49,150 bases of DNA, taken from the NCBI GenBank assembly GCA_964396385.1, contig CAYNFH010000018.1:1-49150 (forward strand). Reading direction: 5' to 3'. This document shows, one piece after another, positions 25,845 through 34,416 of the stretch. This stretch comes from CAYNFH01 sp964396385. GTDB taxonomy: Bacteria; Armatimonadota; Chthonomonadetes; Chthonomonadales; CAJBBX01. The position numbers were made by a program, and so were the translations under genes. How positions within the stretch are numbered: the first letter of the stretch is position 1; every line of letters begins with the position of its first letter. The notes beneath the pieces were generated by a model. It saw nothing but the letters and a program-made list of their open reading frames with translations. It ran no database searches and had not been told where the DNA came from.

Positions 25845-25910
25845 TCTGTCATCTTCGTCAGCGGCCACGAGATTGGAGAAGCGTTGTGCATAAACGGATT
25901 CTGCCGCGCT

Positions 25911-25944
25911 GCCGCGCCGTACCATATCCGGCGCGGCGTTTTTT
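25911..25944 (+). terminator. Intrinsic terminator (third cassette)
   Basis: A 9-bp stem (GCCGCGCCG and its complement) and a 9-nt loop are followed by GTTTTTT. The stem differs from the other two terminators, but the T-tract again runs into the first operator copy. It lies 66 nt after the prepilin-like gene. Confidence 0.82.
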
Positions 25945-25995
25945 ACGCGTTTTTCGCGCAGGTTACATGATGGTTTCACGCCGGCCCATCAGAAT
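25942..25995 (+). promoter_or_regulatory. Four-copy 11-bp operator and -10 (copy P4)
   Basis: TTTACG (25942), TTCGCG (25953), TACATG (25964) and TTCACG (25975) are spaced exactly 11 bp. CAGAAT follows at the same -10 offset (25990-25995). The promoter serves the propeller lipoprotein that starts at 26038. Confidence 0.75.
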
Positions 25996-26037
25996 GGGGC
26001 GCGGTTCGTCCCCACGCCGGGGTATGAGGAAGCCACA

Positions 26038-27837
26038 GTGAGACTGTCTGTCAATCTGCTCCGCGCTGTCTGCCTGGGATGCTCGGCCCTGGCGCTTAGC
26101 TCCTGTGGCGGCGGGTCCGGGCCCCAGGCCGCAGGCACGGGCCGGTTCCAGCTCACGGTCCAGTGGCCGCCACCCGGCCGGCTTATACCGGCGGCATCCG
26201 CCAGCATCCAGATTGTTCTTAAACGAGGCGACACCGTGCTGGGCCAGCAGGTCCTCAGACGACCGCAGCAGCCGCCGTGGAACACGACAGCCTCGTTCGA
26301 CCGGGTCCAGCCGGGCAGTATTACGGTCTTTGCGACGGCCTACCCGAATTCGGACGCCACCGGAGTGGCCCAGGCCACCGGCACAGTCAACGCATCCATC
26401 GCGCCGGACCGCTTGAGCCAGGTGACGGTTACCATGGACTCCACCATTGCAACGCTGGAGGTCACGCCCGCGAACGCGACCGTCCTTCCGGGCGGGACGA
26501 CGCAGCTCGCCGCCACCCCAAAAGATGGGGCTGGAAACGTGGTGCTCGTGGCGCCAGGCAACATCACCTGGTCTTCCGCCACGCCGGCCACCGCCACGGT
26601 GAGCGCCAGCGGATTGGTGACCGGCGTCGCGGCCTCCACCAGCCCGGTGACTATCACGGCCACGGAGAGCGAATCGCACAAAAGCGGCAGCGGCAATGTG
26701 ACGGTCAACACGGCCGCCTTTACGCCAAAACAGATTGTCTACGCGCTGACTGTCAGCCAGACCGGCTTCCGGTCCATAAGTCAGTTCGAGATAGATGCTC
26801 AGGGTAAGCTGACGCCGCTCTCGCCGGTCATGGTGCCGAATTCGGACAACGCAACACAGGTCGGCGTCAACCCGAACCAACAGTTCGTCTATATCTATCG
26901 ACCCAACGACAATCTGATCGCCCAGTACAGCGTCGCGCAGAACGGCACGCTCCAGCCGCTGACGCCTCCCACCGTCGCGGTTCCTAGGCAGCTTTTCAAT
27001 GGAAACGGCTACGTTGCCGTGGATCCCCGCGGCCGCACGCTGTATCTCTCACATCAAAGCACCAATCTGCTGGCGCTCTACCACATAAACGCGGACGGCA
27101 CGCTGACGGCCTTCGCGCAGCCGACAGTTGCGGTGGGTCAGAATGGCGGGAATTTCGGCATGGCGATCGACAAGAACGGCAACAATCTGTACGTCGTCCA
27201 CGCCGCGCAGAGCGGCACTCGCTCGGTCGAACACTTGACTATCGCCGCCGACGGCTCGCTCGTCCAGGGCGCGTCAACGGACCTCAACACGCCTGTCGGC
27301 GACATCTGGCCTGCCGAGGGGATCGAGCTCCACCCGAACGGCCAGTTCGCCTACGTGGTCCAGCGCGGCATCTCCGACCCCAATACCCAGAAGGAATACA
27401 ACCTGGTCCACCAATACAGCTTCGCGGCGAACGGCGATCTCACGCCGCTCAACCCGCCGACCGTCAGGGTCGATCAGTTTCCGTACGGAGGCGGGAACGC
27501 GATACCAGGGGACGCTTCCGTGGATCCGACGGGCCATTTCATCTACTACGGCGACTATAATGGCGGTCTGGCCAGCCAGGTGATCAACGCCGACGGCACG
27601 CTCGGAAGTCTGGTGGTGGATGTGATTCCGTCTCCGGGTATGAATGGGTTCGGTCGACCGGCCTTCAATCCGGCCGGCGGGTTCGGCTTAGTCGGTGGTT
27701 CGACGTTTGGAAGCACGACCGCGGTACAGTTCCACGTGAATCCGGACGGTACCCTTACGCAGCTCCAGCCGGTCGATTTCGGCTCTACTGAGCCGTTCGG
27801 CTACCCGCCGCAGCAGGGCTTCGTCAATCGCCGCTAA
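26038..27837 (+). CDS. Lipoprotein: RLIP-type N-domain, BIG2-like domain and seven-bladed-type propeller
   Basis: The chain has 599 residues. A signal with a good lipobox (LALSSC, Cys23) and a glycine run come first. The N-domain carries WPPPGRLIPAASAS. A BIG2-like domain follows at about 140-225 (VTPANATVLPGGTTQLAA, SASGLVTGV, TATESES). The C-terminal 370 residues are a propeller with repeated strands such as PNQQFVYIYRPNDNLIAQY and GRTLYLSHQSTNLLALYHIN, resembling the 6-phosphogluconolactonase/lactonase propeller family. A binding role outside the cell is more likely than lactonase activity. The start is GTG at 26038 with GAGGAAG upstream. It is the fourth member of the RLIP paralogous set and lies under promoter P4. 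Confidence 0.87.
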   Translation: MRLSVNLLRAVCLGCSALALSSCGGGSGPQAAGTGRFQLTVQWPPPGRLIPAASASIQIVLKRGDTVLGQQVLRRPQQPPWNTTASFDRVQPGSITVFATAYPNSDATGVAQATGTVNASIAPDRLSQVTVTMDSTIATLEVTPANATVLPGGTTQLAATPKDGAGNVVLVAPGNITWSSATPATATVSASGLVTGVAASTSPVTITATESESHKSGSGNVTVNTAAFTPKQIVYALTVSQTGFRSISQFEIDAQGKLTPLSPVMVPNSDNATQVGVNPNQQFVYIYRPNDNLIAQYSVAQNGTLQPLTPPTVAVPRQLFNGNGYVAVDPRGRTLYLSHQSTNLLALYHINADGTLTAFAQPTVAVGQNGGNFGMAIDKNGNNLYVVHAAQSGTRSVEHLTIAADGSLVQGASTDLNTPVGDIWPAEGIELHPNGQFAYVVQRGISDPNTQKEYNLVHQYSFAANGDLTPLNPPTVRVDQFPYGGGNAIPGDASVDPTGHFIYYGDYNGGLASQVINADGTLGSLVVDVIPSPGMNGFGRPAFNPAGGFGLVGGSTFGSTTAVQFHVNPDGTLTQLQPVDFGSTEPFGYPPQQGFVNRR

Positions 27838-27847
27838 AGTGCAGCGC

Positions 27848-27937
27848 CGAATCCATGTCGGGGAATTCGGCGGCAACCTGCTCGACCGATTCGACGACAT
27901 GACGGGACGCAACTGGACATCCTTCGGAGCGCATTGA
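27848..27937 (+). pseudogene. Relic: last blade of an NHL/DDM-type propeller gene
   Basis: Thirty codons read RIHVGEFGGNLLDRFDDMTG and continue to a TGA. This matches the terminal blade of the protein encoded at 8101-9588 (IYVADTGNHRIVRMDDMNG). There is no start codon or preceding domain; it follows directly after the stop of the 26038 gene. It is a deletion remnant, or a former C-terminal extension. Confidence 0.72.
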
Positions 27938-28088
27938 GCTGGATCACATGAGGCGCGTGCCAGGGGACTTATGGCTTCCATGCGCCGGGCAATCCAGGGA
28001 CGAATCGGAAACACTTTCGGACATGGCCCGCGCCCATACTGTCCGCCGGTACGTGGCTATGTTCCGGCCACGAGATTGGAGAACCGCT
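27938..28088. other. Upstream region of the large exported protein
   Basis: A CATACT at 28035-28040 is the best -10 candidate, but the 11-bp operator pattern is not found upstream of it. CGGCCACGAGATTGGAGAA at 28065-28083, which includes the ribosome-binding GGAG, is an exact copy of 25862-25880. Confidence 0.5.
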
Positions 28089-31079
28089 ATGAGAAGACTC
28101 ATGCCGCCGCAGTCCCGCGGCATACCGCATGCGGCGTTGGCGCTGTGCGCCATTCTCTGGCCGGCGGTGCCTGCGCGGGCGGACAATCCGCCCAACTTCA
28201 TGTTCTTCACGTCCGCGACACCGATTCCGATGCAGCTCCACCTGGACAACATCGTGCCGGATCCGGGCGTGACGTGGACGCCGAACGTGCCGCTCAAGGG
28301 CAAGGGCGACCTGCACCTCAAGCTTGGCGACGCGGACGTGCTGAACGCGCAGGGCGTGCCGTTCGCCGGGGTTGTCGCCGATGCCAACGGCCAGGTGCAG
28401 ACCACCAAGACCGGCTACCAGTTCACCAAGGACATCCCCTGGAGCAACGTGATGGGCGCCGGCACGGACATTACGCTCAAGGCGCCCTTCACCATCTTGG
28501 TGGACGTGGCCGCGAAGAGGGTGAGCATCACGGACAGGGCGCAGGCCACGCTCCCGTTCAGCAGCGGCAACGGCCCGGCCCAGTGTACGCTGCCCAACCT
28601 CAACGTCACCTTGGACGCCGCGACCGGATGCTCCCTGGACACGGACGTGACCCTGACCCAGGGCCTGCCGCCCGGCCTCTCGTTGGCCGGCTTCACGATT
28701 CAGTTGACCTCGCCGCACCTGCATGTCCAGCAGCCCGGCTCTCCGATCCTGGCGCTCAAGGCGCAGACGGTGACGGTGAAGACGCCCATCCCCAACATCC
28801 TCACCAAGCAGCCCCTCACGCTCACCGGCACGGGGTTCCAGGTGGACGAGACCGGCCTGCCCAGCTTCCAGAGCCTTCAGCTTGCGGAGCTGCCCGCCAC
28901 GCCGGTGCAGCTTGCCAGCGCCAGGCTCGTGCACGTGGCGGCCTTCGCGCCGCAGCCGCAGGTCTTGGAGCTGAACCAGCCCATGGACTTCGGCTTCGAG
29001 GTGCTGAGTGTGGATAACGCGAGGATGACCAAGGGGCAGTTCGATCCCGGGTTCAAGGTCCACGGCAACCTCCTGCTCCCGTCCAGCATGACGGACGGCA
29101 AGGGGGGGCGGGCCAAGGTCCCGGGAGTTACGCTGCAGCCCTTCGACCCCAAGAATCTGTTTGCAATCAGCAACCAGGGGTTCACTGCAGTCTGGACTCC
29201 GCTCGGTCCCAGCATGCCCTTCAGCCTCACGGTCAAGCAGTTTGAGCTCGGCGTGACGGGGCTTCACAACATCACAGGCAGCGTTCAGCTTCCGTCTGGG
29301 GCCAGCGGGATCACTACCAAGGACGGCAAGCCGGCGAGCGTGGACGTTCAGAACTTCACCATCGACAGCACCGGCGTCTTTGGCACGGCCGGCATCAGCA
29401 ACGGCTCGCTGGATACGTTGACCTTCCCGGTGGACAACATCAACGGCTCACTCTCCTTCGACCACAATGCCCTGCTCGGCGGCAGCCTGGGAGGGACAGT
29501 CAACATCGGGCCGGTCGGGAGCGTGGGCGTGGTGGTGGGGCTGACGCGCTCCGGCGTTTCCGTGGACGTCGTGCCTTCGGACAGCCTCACCTGGAAGGAC
29601 TTCGGATTCCAGTTCAAAGTGGTGTCCGGAGGCGTACACCTGGAGAGCGGCGGCGTCTACCAGTTCCTCATCACCGGCTCCCTGCAGCTCCCCGCCATCC
29701 CTCCGGTCATGGAGTCCGCGCTGGAGCTGGACTTCAAGGACCTGGGGGTGGACCGGTCCGGTAAGTTCAGCGCGGACGAGATCTCGCTGGCGAAGCCGTG
29801 TGAGATGGACCTGGGCATCATGTCCGCGCACATTGACAGGTTCACCTACAGGCCGTCCGATTCGGTCATCAAGCTGGACGGCAGCGTCAAGCTGCCGGAC
29901 GACCTGCCGATCAAGGCGGAGGTGGGATTCAACGGCCTGGAGATCCGGCCCGGGCCAAAGATCGCCGTGAACGACATCGACGTGGACGCCGGCATCCTGG
30001 GAGCCGGCCACGTCCACGCCCACCTGGTGTTCAACGGCGACGACAAGACGTGGCAGGCCAACCACCTGAAGAACGTGATGGCCGGCGACGCCCAGTTGAA
30101 CATCGACGCGCTGATGGGCGCCGGCATTAACGCGAGGTTCCTTATCGCTAAGGGCGATCCAGACGGCCGCAGTGTGTGGCTGGTGGCAGCCGGCCTGGAT
30201 CTGCCGCCGCCGGGAATCCAGTTCCCTCCTCCCATTCCACTCGCGTTCATGGGATTCAGCGGCGGCTTCGGGCACAACGTCAAGCTTGCCGCAGGGGACA
30301 AGGGCAAGCTGGAGAGCTATGCCTACGCGCCCGGCAACGAGCTGCTCCAGGCCGGCTGCTCCATCGCGGATACCACCCAGACCATGTTCTGGGGAGACTT
30401 CACCCTGACGATAGGATTTCCCAGATTCTCTCTGGACCTGCAGGGCGACGTGGCGCTCCAGACGCCCCGCACCAACCCCCATCCGGACTGGGCGTCGCTC
30501 GACCGGCATGGCCATGCGGACATCAACTGGGACGGACCGAGCGATACGTTCCGCGCCTCGGGGACGGTGGACTACGCGTTTCCAACGCGGGGCGCAAAGC
30601 TTTTCGACGCGCACGGCAGCCTCGACCTGTTGATCTCCCCGGACGAAGGCCACCTGTTTGTGGGCTGGCCCATGGACCAGAACCCTATCCAGGTCACCGT
30701 ATGGCCCAGCATTACCGCCAAGGGTGGGCTGGGGCTCACGCTCTACAACCCGCAGCACGAGCACAGGCTCGACGCCGGCTTCGACGTGAGCGAACGGTTC
30801 GGTGTGCTCAAAGGCGAGATCGCCGGCACCCTGGGCAGCGCGGTGGATGATCACGGGCACTTCACCATCGACATCAGCGGCAAAGCCTCCGGAGAGGTGG
30901 ACTTCCTCATCGCCCACGTCGGGGCGTCCGCAGCTCTGGACATCGACATTGGAGGATCCCTCCCGATACCGGACGGCCTGGCGATCGGAGGAGAATTCAG
31001 CGTAGATGTGGGCGTTGGCCCCTTCAGCAAGACACTGGACACAGGCCACGTTACCCTGCTCCACGTGGGCAGCAAGTAG
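28089..31079 (+). CDS. Very large exported beta-rich protein of unknown function
   Basis: The chain has 996 residues with a signal peptide (cleavage near PARADN). I recognise no family. The sequence is strongly beta-rich, with many short alternating strands and recurring themes such as L-x-G-x-G-x-x-V and VDxxGxFSADxISLA. These suggest stacked beta repeats, as in AsmA-like or beta-solenoid proteins. Lysine and aspartate are frequent in turns, and two cysteine pairs are far apart. The ATG at 28089 with GGAG 9 nt upstream was chosen because the signal begins there; the longer frame upstream is not credible. The stop is 10 nt from the next gene, so the two are co-transcribed and probably work together at the surface. 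Confidence 0.75.
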   Translation: MRRLMPPQSRGIPHAALALCAILWPAVPARADNPPNFMFFTSATPIPMQLHLDNIVPDPGVTWTPNVPLKGKGDLHLKLGDADVLNAQGVPFAGVVADANGQVQTTKTGYQFTKDIPWSNVMGAGTDITLKAPFTILVDVAAKRVSITDRAQATLPFSSGNGPAQCTLPNLNVTLDAATGCSLDTDVTLTQGLPPGLSLAGFTIQLTSPHLHVQQPGSPILALKAQTVTVKTPIPNILTKQPLTLTGTGFQVDETGLPSFQSLQLAELPATPVQLASARLVHVAAFAPQPQVLELNQPMDFGFEVLSVDNARMTKGQFDPGFKVHGNLLLPSSMTDGKGGRAKVPGVTLQPFDPKNLFAISNQGFTAVWTPLGPSMPFSLTVKQFELGVTGLHNITGSVQLPSGASGITTKDGKPASVDVQNFTIDSTGVFGTAGISNGSLDTLTFPVDNINGSLSFDHNALLGGSLGGTVNIGPVGSVGVVVGLTRSGVSVDVVPSDSLTWKDFGFQFKVVSGGVHLESGGVYQFLITGSLQLPAIPPVMESALELDFKDLGVDRSGKFSADEISLAKPCEMDLGIMSAHIDRFTYRPSDSVIKLDGSVKLPDDLPIKAEVGFNGLEIRPGPKIAVNDIDVDAGILGAGHVHAHLVFNGDDKTWQANHLKNVMAGDAQLNIDALMGAGINARFLIAKGDPDGRSVWLVAAGLDLPPPGIQFPPPIPLAFMGFSGGFGHNVKLAAGDKGKLESYAYAPGNELLQAGCSIADTTQTMFWGDFTLTIGFPRFSLDLQGDVALQTPRTNPHPDWASLDRHGHADINWDGPSDTFRASGTVDYAFPTRGAKLFDAHGSLDLLISPDEGHLFVGWPMDQNPIQVTVWPSITAKGGLGLTLYNPQHEHRLDAGFDVSERFGVLKGEIAGTLGSAVDDHGHFTIDISGKASGEVDFLIAHVGASAALDIDIGGSLPIPDGLAIGGEFSVDVGVGPFSKTLDTGHVTLLHVGSK

Positions 31080-31089
31080 GAGAGAGACC

Positions 31090-34000
31090 ATGAGACGGAT
31101 CACATACGCCCTATCCGCCCTGGGCCTGGCGCTGACTTCCGCGGGCGGCTGGAGCATGCGGGCGCCTGGCAGCTCTAAGCATCTGCTGAAAGCCGCAACG
31201 GCCGTGGTGAACGGCAGGCCGGAGGTGCGCCTCCGCTGGATGGTAACGGAGGGCTGGCTGGACTCGGGGCGCGGCTTCAACGTCTACCGCGTGGAGGGCG
31301 GCAAACGCGTAGGCCCGCTGAACAAGGCGCCCATCGCCGTCAACGAGAACGGGATGCCGGCCGGCCTCATCCGCGCCGCTCTGGTCGCTCCGAGTCCTAC
31401 GGCGCCGCCGGTCTTCGACTTCCACAAGACGCTGACGGTGGCGAAGGGGACCGTACCGGGCGTCGCGGATTCCGACCTCTTCAAGCTGGGAGATCCCATC
31501 AACCAGGTCGTTAGCTCCTCCTCGACGTTCGACGCGCTGGGGGCGCGCATCCACGAGCTGCGCCACGCGCCCGGCCCCGGCCTCCGGCCGGCAGCTTTCC
31601 GAATGAAGGTGCGCCAGACGCCCGCCATTCGCGACTACCTGGAAAAGCTGGAAGGACCTCCCGTGAAAGTGGCGGCCGGCGCCAAACTGCCCATCGCGCC
31701 GCGCCTGGCCCTCAGGCTCCCCACGGCGCAGCAGCCGCAGGCCGCGGACATCGACCAGGCCCGCTCCACGCTCCTCATCGGCGCCATGACGAACCCCGCC
31801 CTGGCGCAGGCCATGGGGCTGGCGTATACGGATGCCGCCGTCACCCAGGGTGCGGCCTACCAGTACGTGCTGGCGTTTGTGGACGCGGCCGGCAAGGAGA
31901 CGGACGTGGCCACGGCGGATCTCACGGTGGGGCAGGACCCGCAGCCGGCGCCGCCGGACGGCTTGAAAGCCGCCCAGACTGACGCGGACACGGTGGCGCT
32001 CTACTGGAACCGGGCGAGCGCGGACCTGCACGCCCGCCACCTGGTGCTCTCCTACAACGTCACCCGCATAGACCCGCAGCACCCACAGGGACTGCGGCTC
32101 AACGACCTGCCGGTGATGAAGGGCACCATACCGTCCAGAGGCGCCGGCCCGCAGCAGAACATGGAGCCCATCATCACCTACCGGGACCTGGCTGCTCCAG
32201 CAGGACAGGTGACTTACCGGGTGACTACCGTGGACGCGTTCGCCCGGGAGAGCCAACCGGCCACCGTGGCCGTTACCGTGGAGGACTGGCACACTCCGGT
32301 GGCGCCGGACCATGTATCCGCCGGCCTTGCTCCGGGCGCGGCTCCCGCCGTCAGCATGTCCTGGACCGAGAACCCCGATAAAGATGCCCTGTACAAGGTG
32401 TATCGCGTGGATGTGGAGCAGGAGAAGGCGCAGGGCGCGGCCTACCAGCCCCAGCTTCTCACGGCCAGCCCAATTCCCGGAGGCGCTGGAACGGGAGTCG
32501 CCATCAACCCGGACGGATCGAGGCAGACCAGCCACTACCGGATCTACACCGACTCGACTGCTGTCCCGGACCACTACTACCGGTATCAGGTCACGGCCGT
32601 GTTTGCGCGCAACAACCTGGAGTCCGCGGAGGCGGAATCCAACGTGGTCGGCGTGCCGCTCACCACCGGCCCGTCCGCGCCGTCGGGTCTCGCATACCAG
32701 TTCAAGGCCGGCCCTCCGCCTCCACCGCCGTCGACCTTCAAGAACTTCCTCGGGGCTGCGCGCCTCTCTTCGGTCGTCACTGCCGCCCTCAGGGCCGGCG
32801 CAACCGCCCCGTCCCCGTCGGCCACGAGAATCCGCCTGTCCACCGCGGACAACAAGCTCACGACGACCCCGGCCAGAAGCCAATCCGTTCTGAAGCTGCT
32901 TGCAACGGGCGCGGGCGTACAGCCGATCACCGTGCCTCCGCCCAACTACGGCGGGGCGCTCACGGTAAGCTGGAGCAAGCCGGCCGATCCCGGCGCGCCT
33001 TTCACGTACCGGGTCTACCGGATCAAGGAGGATCCTCCCATCGCGGGCAGCGTACCATCCAAGCCGCACGGACTGAACCCGAACCTGCTCAAGCTCATGG
33101 GGCCGCGCAGCATGCAGAGCCTTGCGGTCACGGTCCATCCTCCCTCGCCGGGACCGGCGGCGCCGTCCCCTGCGGCGGGCAACCCTGCCCCAGCCGCAGG
33201 CGCTAGTCCTATCACCCGCCGCATCCTGCGGGCGGGCTCCCCGCTGTCGGCTATCAGAGCCGCGTCTTCGGCGCAGTCCGTGGCGTCGGCCCCGCAGACC
33301 GTAATGTCGGCCACCAGGCCGGGATTCTCCCGCCTCTCCTCCGCCGCCATGCAGCAGGCGTTCAAGGCCGCGGACTTCATCACGCCGCCGCCACTCATCG
33401 GGGAGGTGAAGGACACGGCCATTACGGATAACATCCTGCGCGGCCAGTTACAGCACTACCGCTACATGGTGATCGCCAAGAACCGCTGGGGGCTGGAGAG
33501 CAAGATCGCGGAGCTGGAGACACGCATCCCGCCCACGCTGCTGCCGGGGGCGCCGGGCCTGTTCTCCGTCGCGCCGGTCCAGGACCACCGCGACCAACTC
33601 CGCATTCTGGTGCACGCCAACATCGCGGATGAGGACGTGGTGAAGTACCACCTCTACCGGATGGACATTCCGCCCACACTTACCCGGCTGTTCAATGGTC
33701 CCGTCTCCTTGCCGGTAACGTTCAGTATCGGGCGGACCAAGGCCGAGTTCGACCAGCTCGCGAACCAGGTGAGGCAGTGGATCGCGTCCCAGCCCAATCC
33801 CATCTACAGCGCCGCTTTCCCCATGGAGACCCTGGCCGCCCAATTGGCGCAGGCCAAGGGGAAGCCGGGAGATGTCAAGAGCTACCTCAGCCCGGATATG
33901 GTTCAGCTCCTGACCAGGCTGGAGGATGAGGCCAACTATAAGGAGGTAGTCATTCCCGGCAAGCTGCCTGCCGTTGTAGACCATCCTGAAAGCACGGACC

Positions 34001-34416
34001 CCATCATCGAGATGGTGGATACCACGGCGGAGCCGCTCCACGACTGCGCCTACCGTGTGGTGGCGGAGAACAGCAGCGGCTACCTCTCGCCCATGTCCGG
34101 CTACCTGGACGGCCACGCGGACAAGGTCACGGCGGTGCCGCCGGTACTGAGTCTCGTGAGCGCTTCCTTCAAGACACTCACATCCGCCTCGACAGTGATG
34201 CTGCTCGTAGGGGGACCGGAGCTGCACGTAGTGATGGAGCGAGCGGTAGGGGATGGCCCGTTCCTCCCCATGGCCGGCGCTCCCGGCACTCCGCCGCTCT
34301 TCCAGGACTCCACGGTGATGCCCGGCCACACCTACCGCTACCGCGCCCGCGGCCTGGACCTCTTCGGCAACCTCTCCGATCCCTCGCCGGAGCTGTCGGT
34401 AACCGTGCCGAAGTAG
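31090..34416 (+). CDS. Large exported protein with fibronectin type III-like repeats
   Basis: The chain has 1108 residues with a signal peptide (MRRITYALSALGLALTSAGG). Recurrent FN3-like units are visible: YQYVLAFVDAAGKET, YRVTTVDAFARESQPA followed by PVAPDHVSA, FTYRVYRIKEDPP, and TYRYRARGLDLFGNLSDPSP at the end. These have the Y-R-V-x-A-V-D and L-S-x-P-S signatures. Long Pro/Ala/Ser-rich linkers lie near residues 540-640 and 690-790. Such proteins usually act in carbohydrate binding, adhesion or surface-complex assembly. No catalytic domain is seen. AGGAGAG overlaps the stop codon of the preceding gene, which indicates coupled expression. Confidence 0.82.
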   Translation: MRRITYALSALGLALTSAGGWSMRAPGSSKHLLKAATAVVNGRPEVRLRWMVTEGWLDSGRGFNVYRVEGGKRVGPLNKAPIAVNENGMPAGLIRAALVAPSPTAPPVFDFHKTLTVAKGTVPGVADSDLFKLGDPINQVVSSSSTFDALGARIHELRHAPGPGLRPAAFRMKVRQTPAIRDYLEKLEGPPVKVAAGAKLPIAPRLALRLPTAQQPQAADIDQARSTLLIGAMTNPALAQAMGLAYTDAAVTQGAAYQYVLAFVDAAGKETDVATADLTVGQDPQPAPPDGLKAAQTDADTVALYWNRASADLHARHLVLSYNVTRIDPQHPQGLRLNDLPVMKGTIPSRGAGPQQNMEPIITYRDLAAPAGQVTYRVTTVDAFARESQPATVAVTVEDWHTPVAPDHVSAGLAPGAAPAVSMSWTENPDKDALYKVYRVDVEQEKAQGAAYQPQLLTASPIPGGAGTGVAINPDGSRQTSHYRIYTDSTAVPDHYYRYQVTAVFARNNLESAEAESNVVGVPLTTGPSAPSGLAYQFKAGPPPPPPSTFKNFLGAARLSSVVTAALRAGATAPSPSATRIRLSTADNKLTTTPARSQSVLKLLATGAGVQPITVPPPNYGGALTVSWSKPADPGAPFTYRVYRIKEDPPIAGSVPSKPHGLNPNLLKLMGPRSMQSLAVTVHPPSPGPAAPSPAAGNPAPAAGASPITRRILRAGSPLSAIRAASSAQSVASAPQTVMSATRPGFSRLSSAAMQQAFKAADFITPPPLIGEVKDTAITDNILRGQLQHYRYMVIAKNRWGLESKIAELETRIPPTLLPGAPGLFSVAPVQDHRDQLRILVHANIADEDVVKYHLYRMDIPPTLTRLFNGPVSLPVTFSIGRTKAEFDQLANQVRQWIASQPNPIYSAAFPMETLAAQLAQAKGKPGDVKSYLSPDMVQLLTRLEDEANYKEVVIPGKLPAVVDHPESTDPIIEMVDTTAEPLHDCAYRVVAENSSGYLSPMSGYLDGHADKVTAVPPVLSLVSASFKTLTSASTVMLLVGGPELHVVMERAVGDGPFLPMAGAPGTPPLFQDSTVMPGHTYRYRARGLDLFGNLSDPSPELSVTVPK

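Noticed and set aside
26024..26041. Five-codon leader peptide (MRKPQ) overlapping the GTG at 26038
   Set aside because: Its own start sequence is the GAGGAAG ribosome-binding site of the main gene. Such a short frame is expected by chance.
25886..26041. 51-codon frame starting with GTG
   Set aside because: It passes through an intrinsic terminator and the P4 operator and shows no protein features beyond its first residues. It is discussed only as a possible relic.
28000..28040. A fifth 11-bp operator copy upstream of the 28089 gene
   Set aside because: The -10-like CATACT is present, but the hexamers at the expected positions (GACATG, AAACAC, GGACGA) do not fit the pattern.
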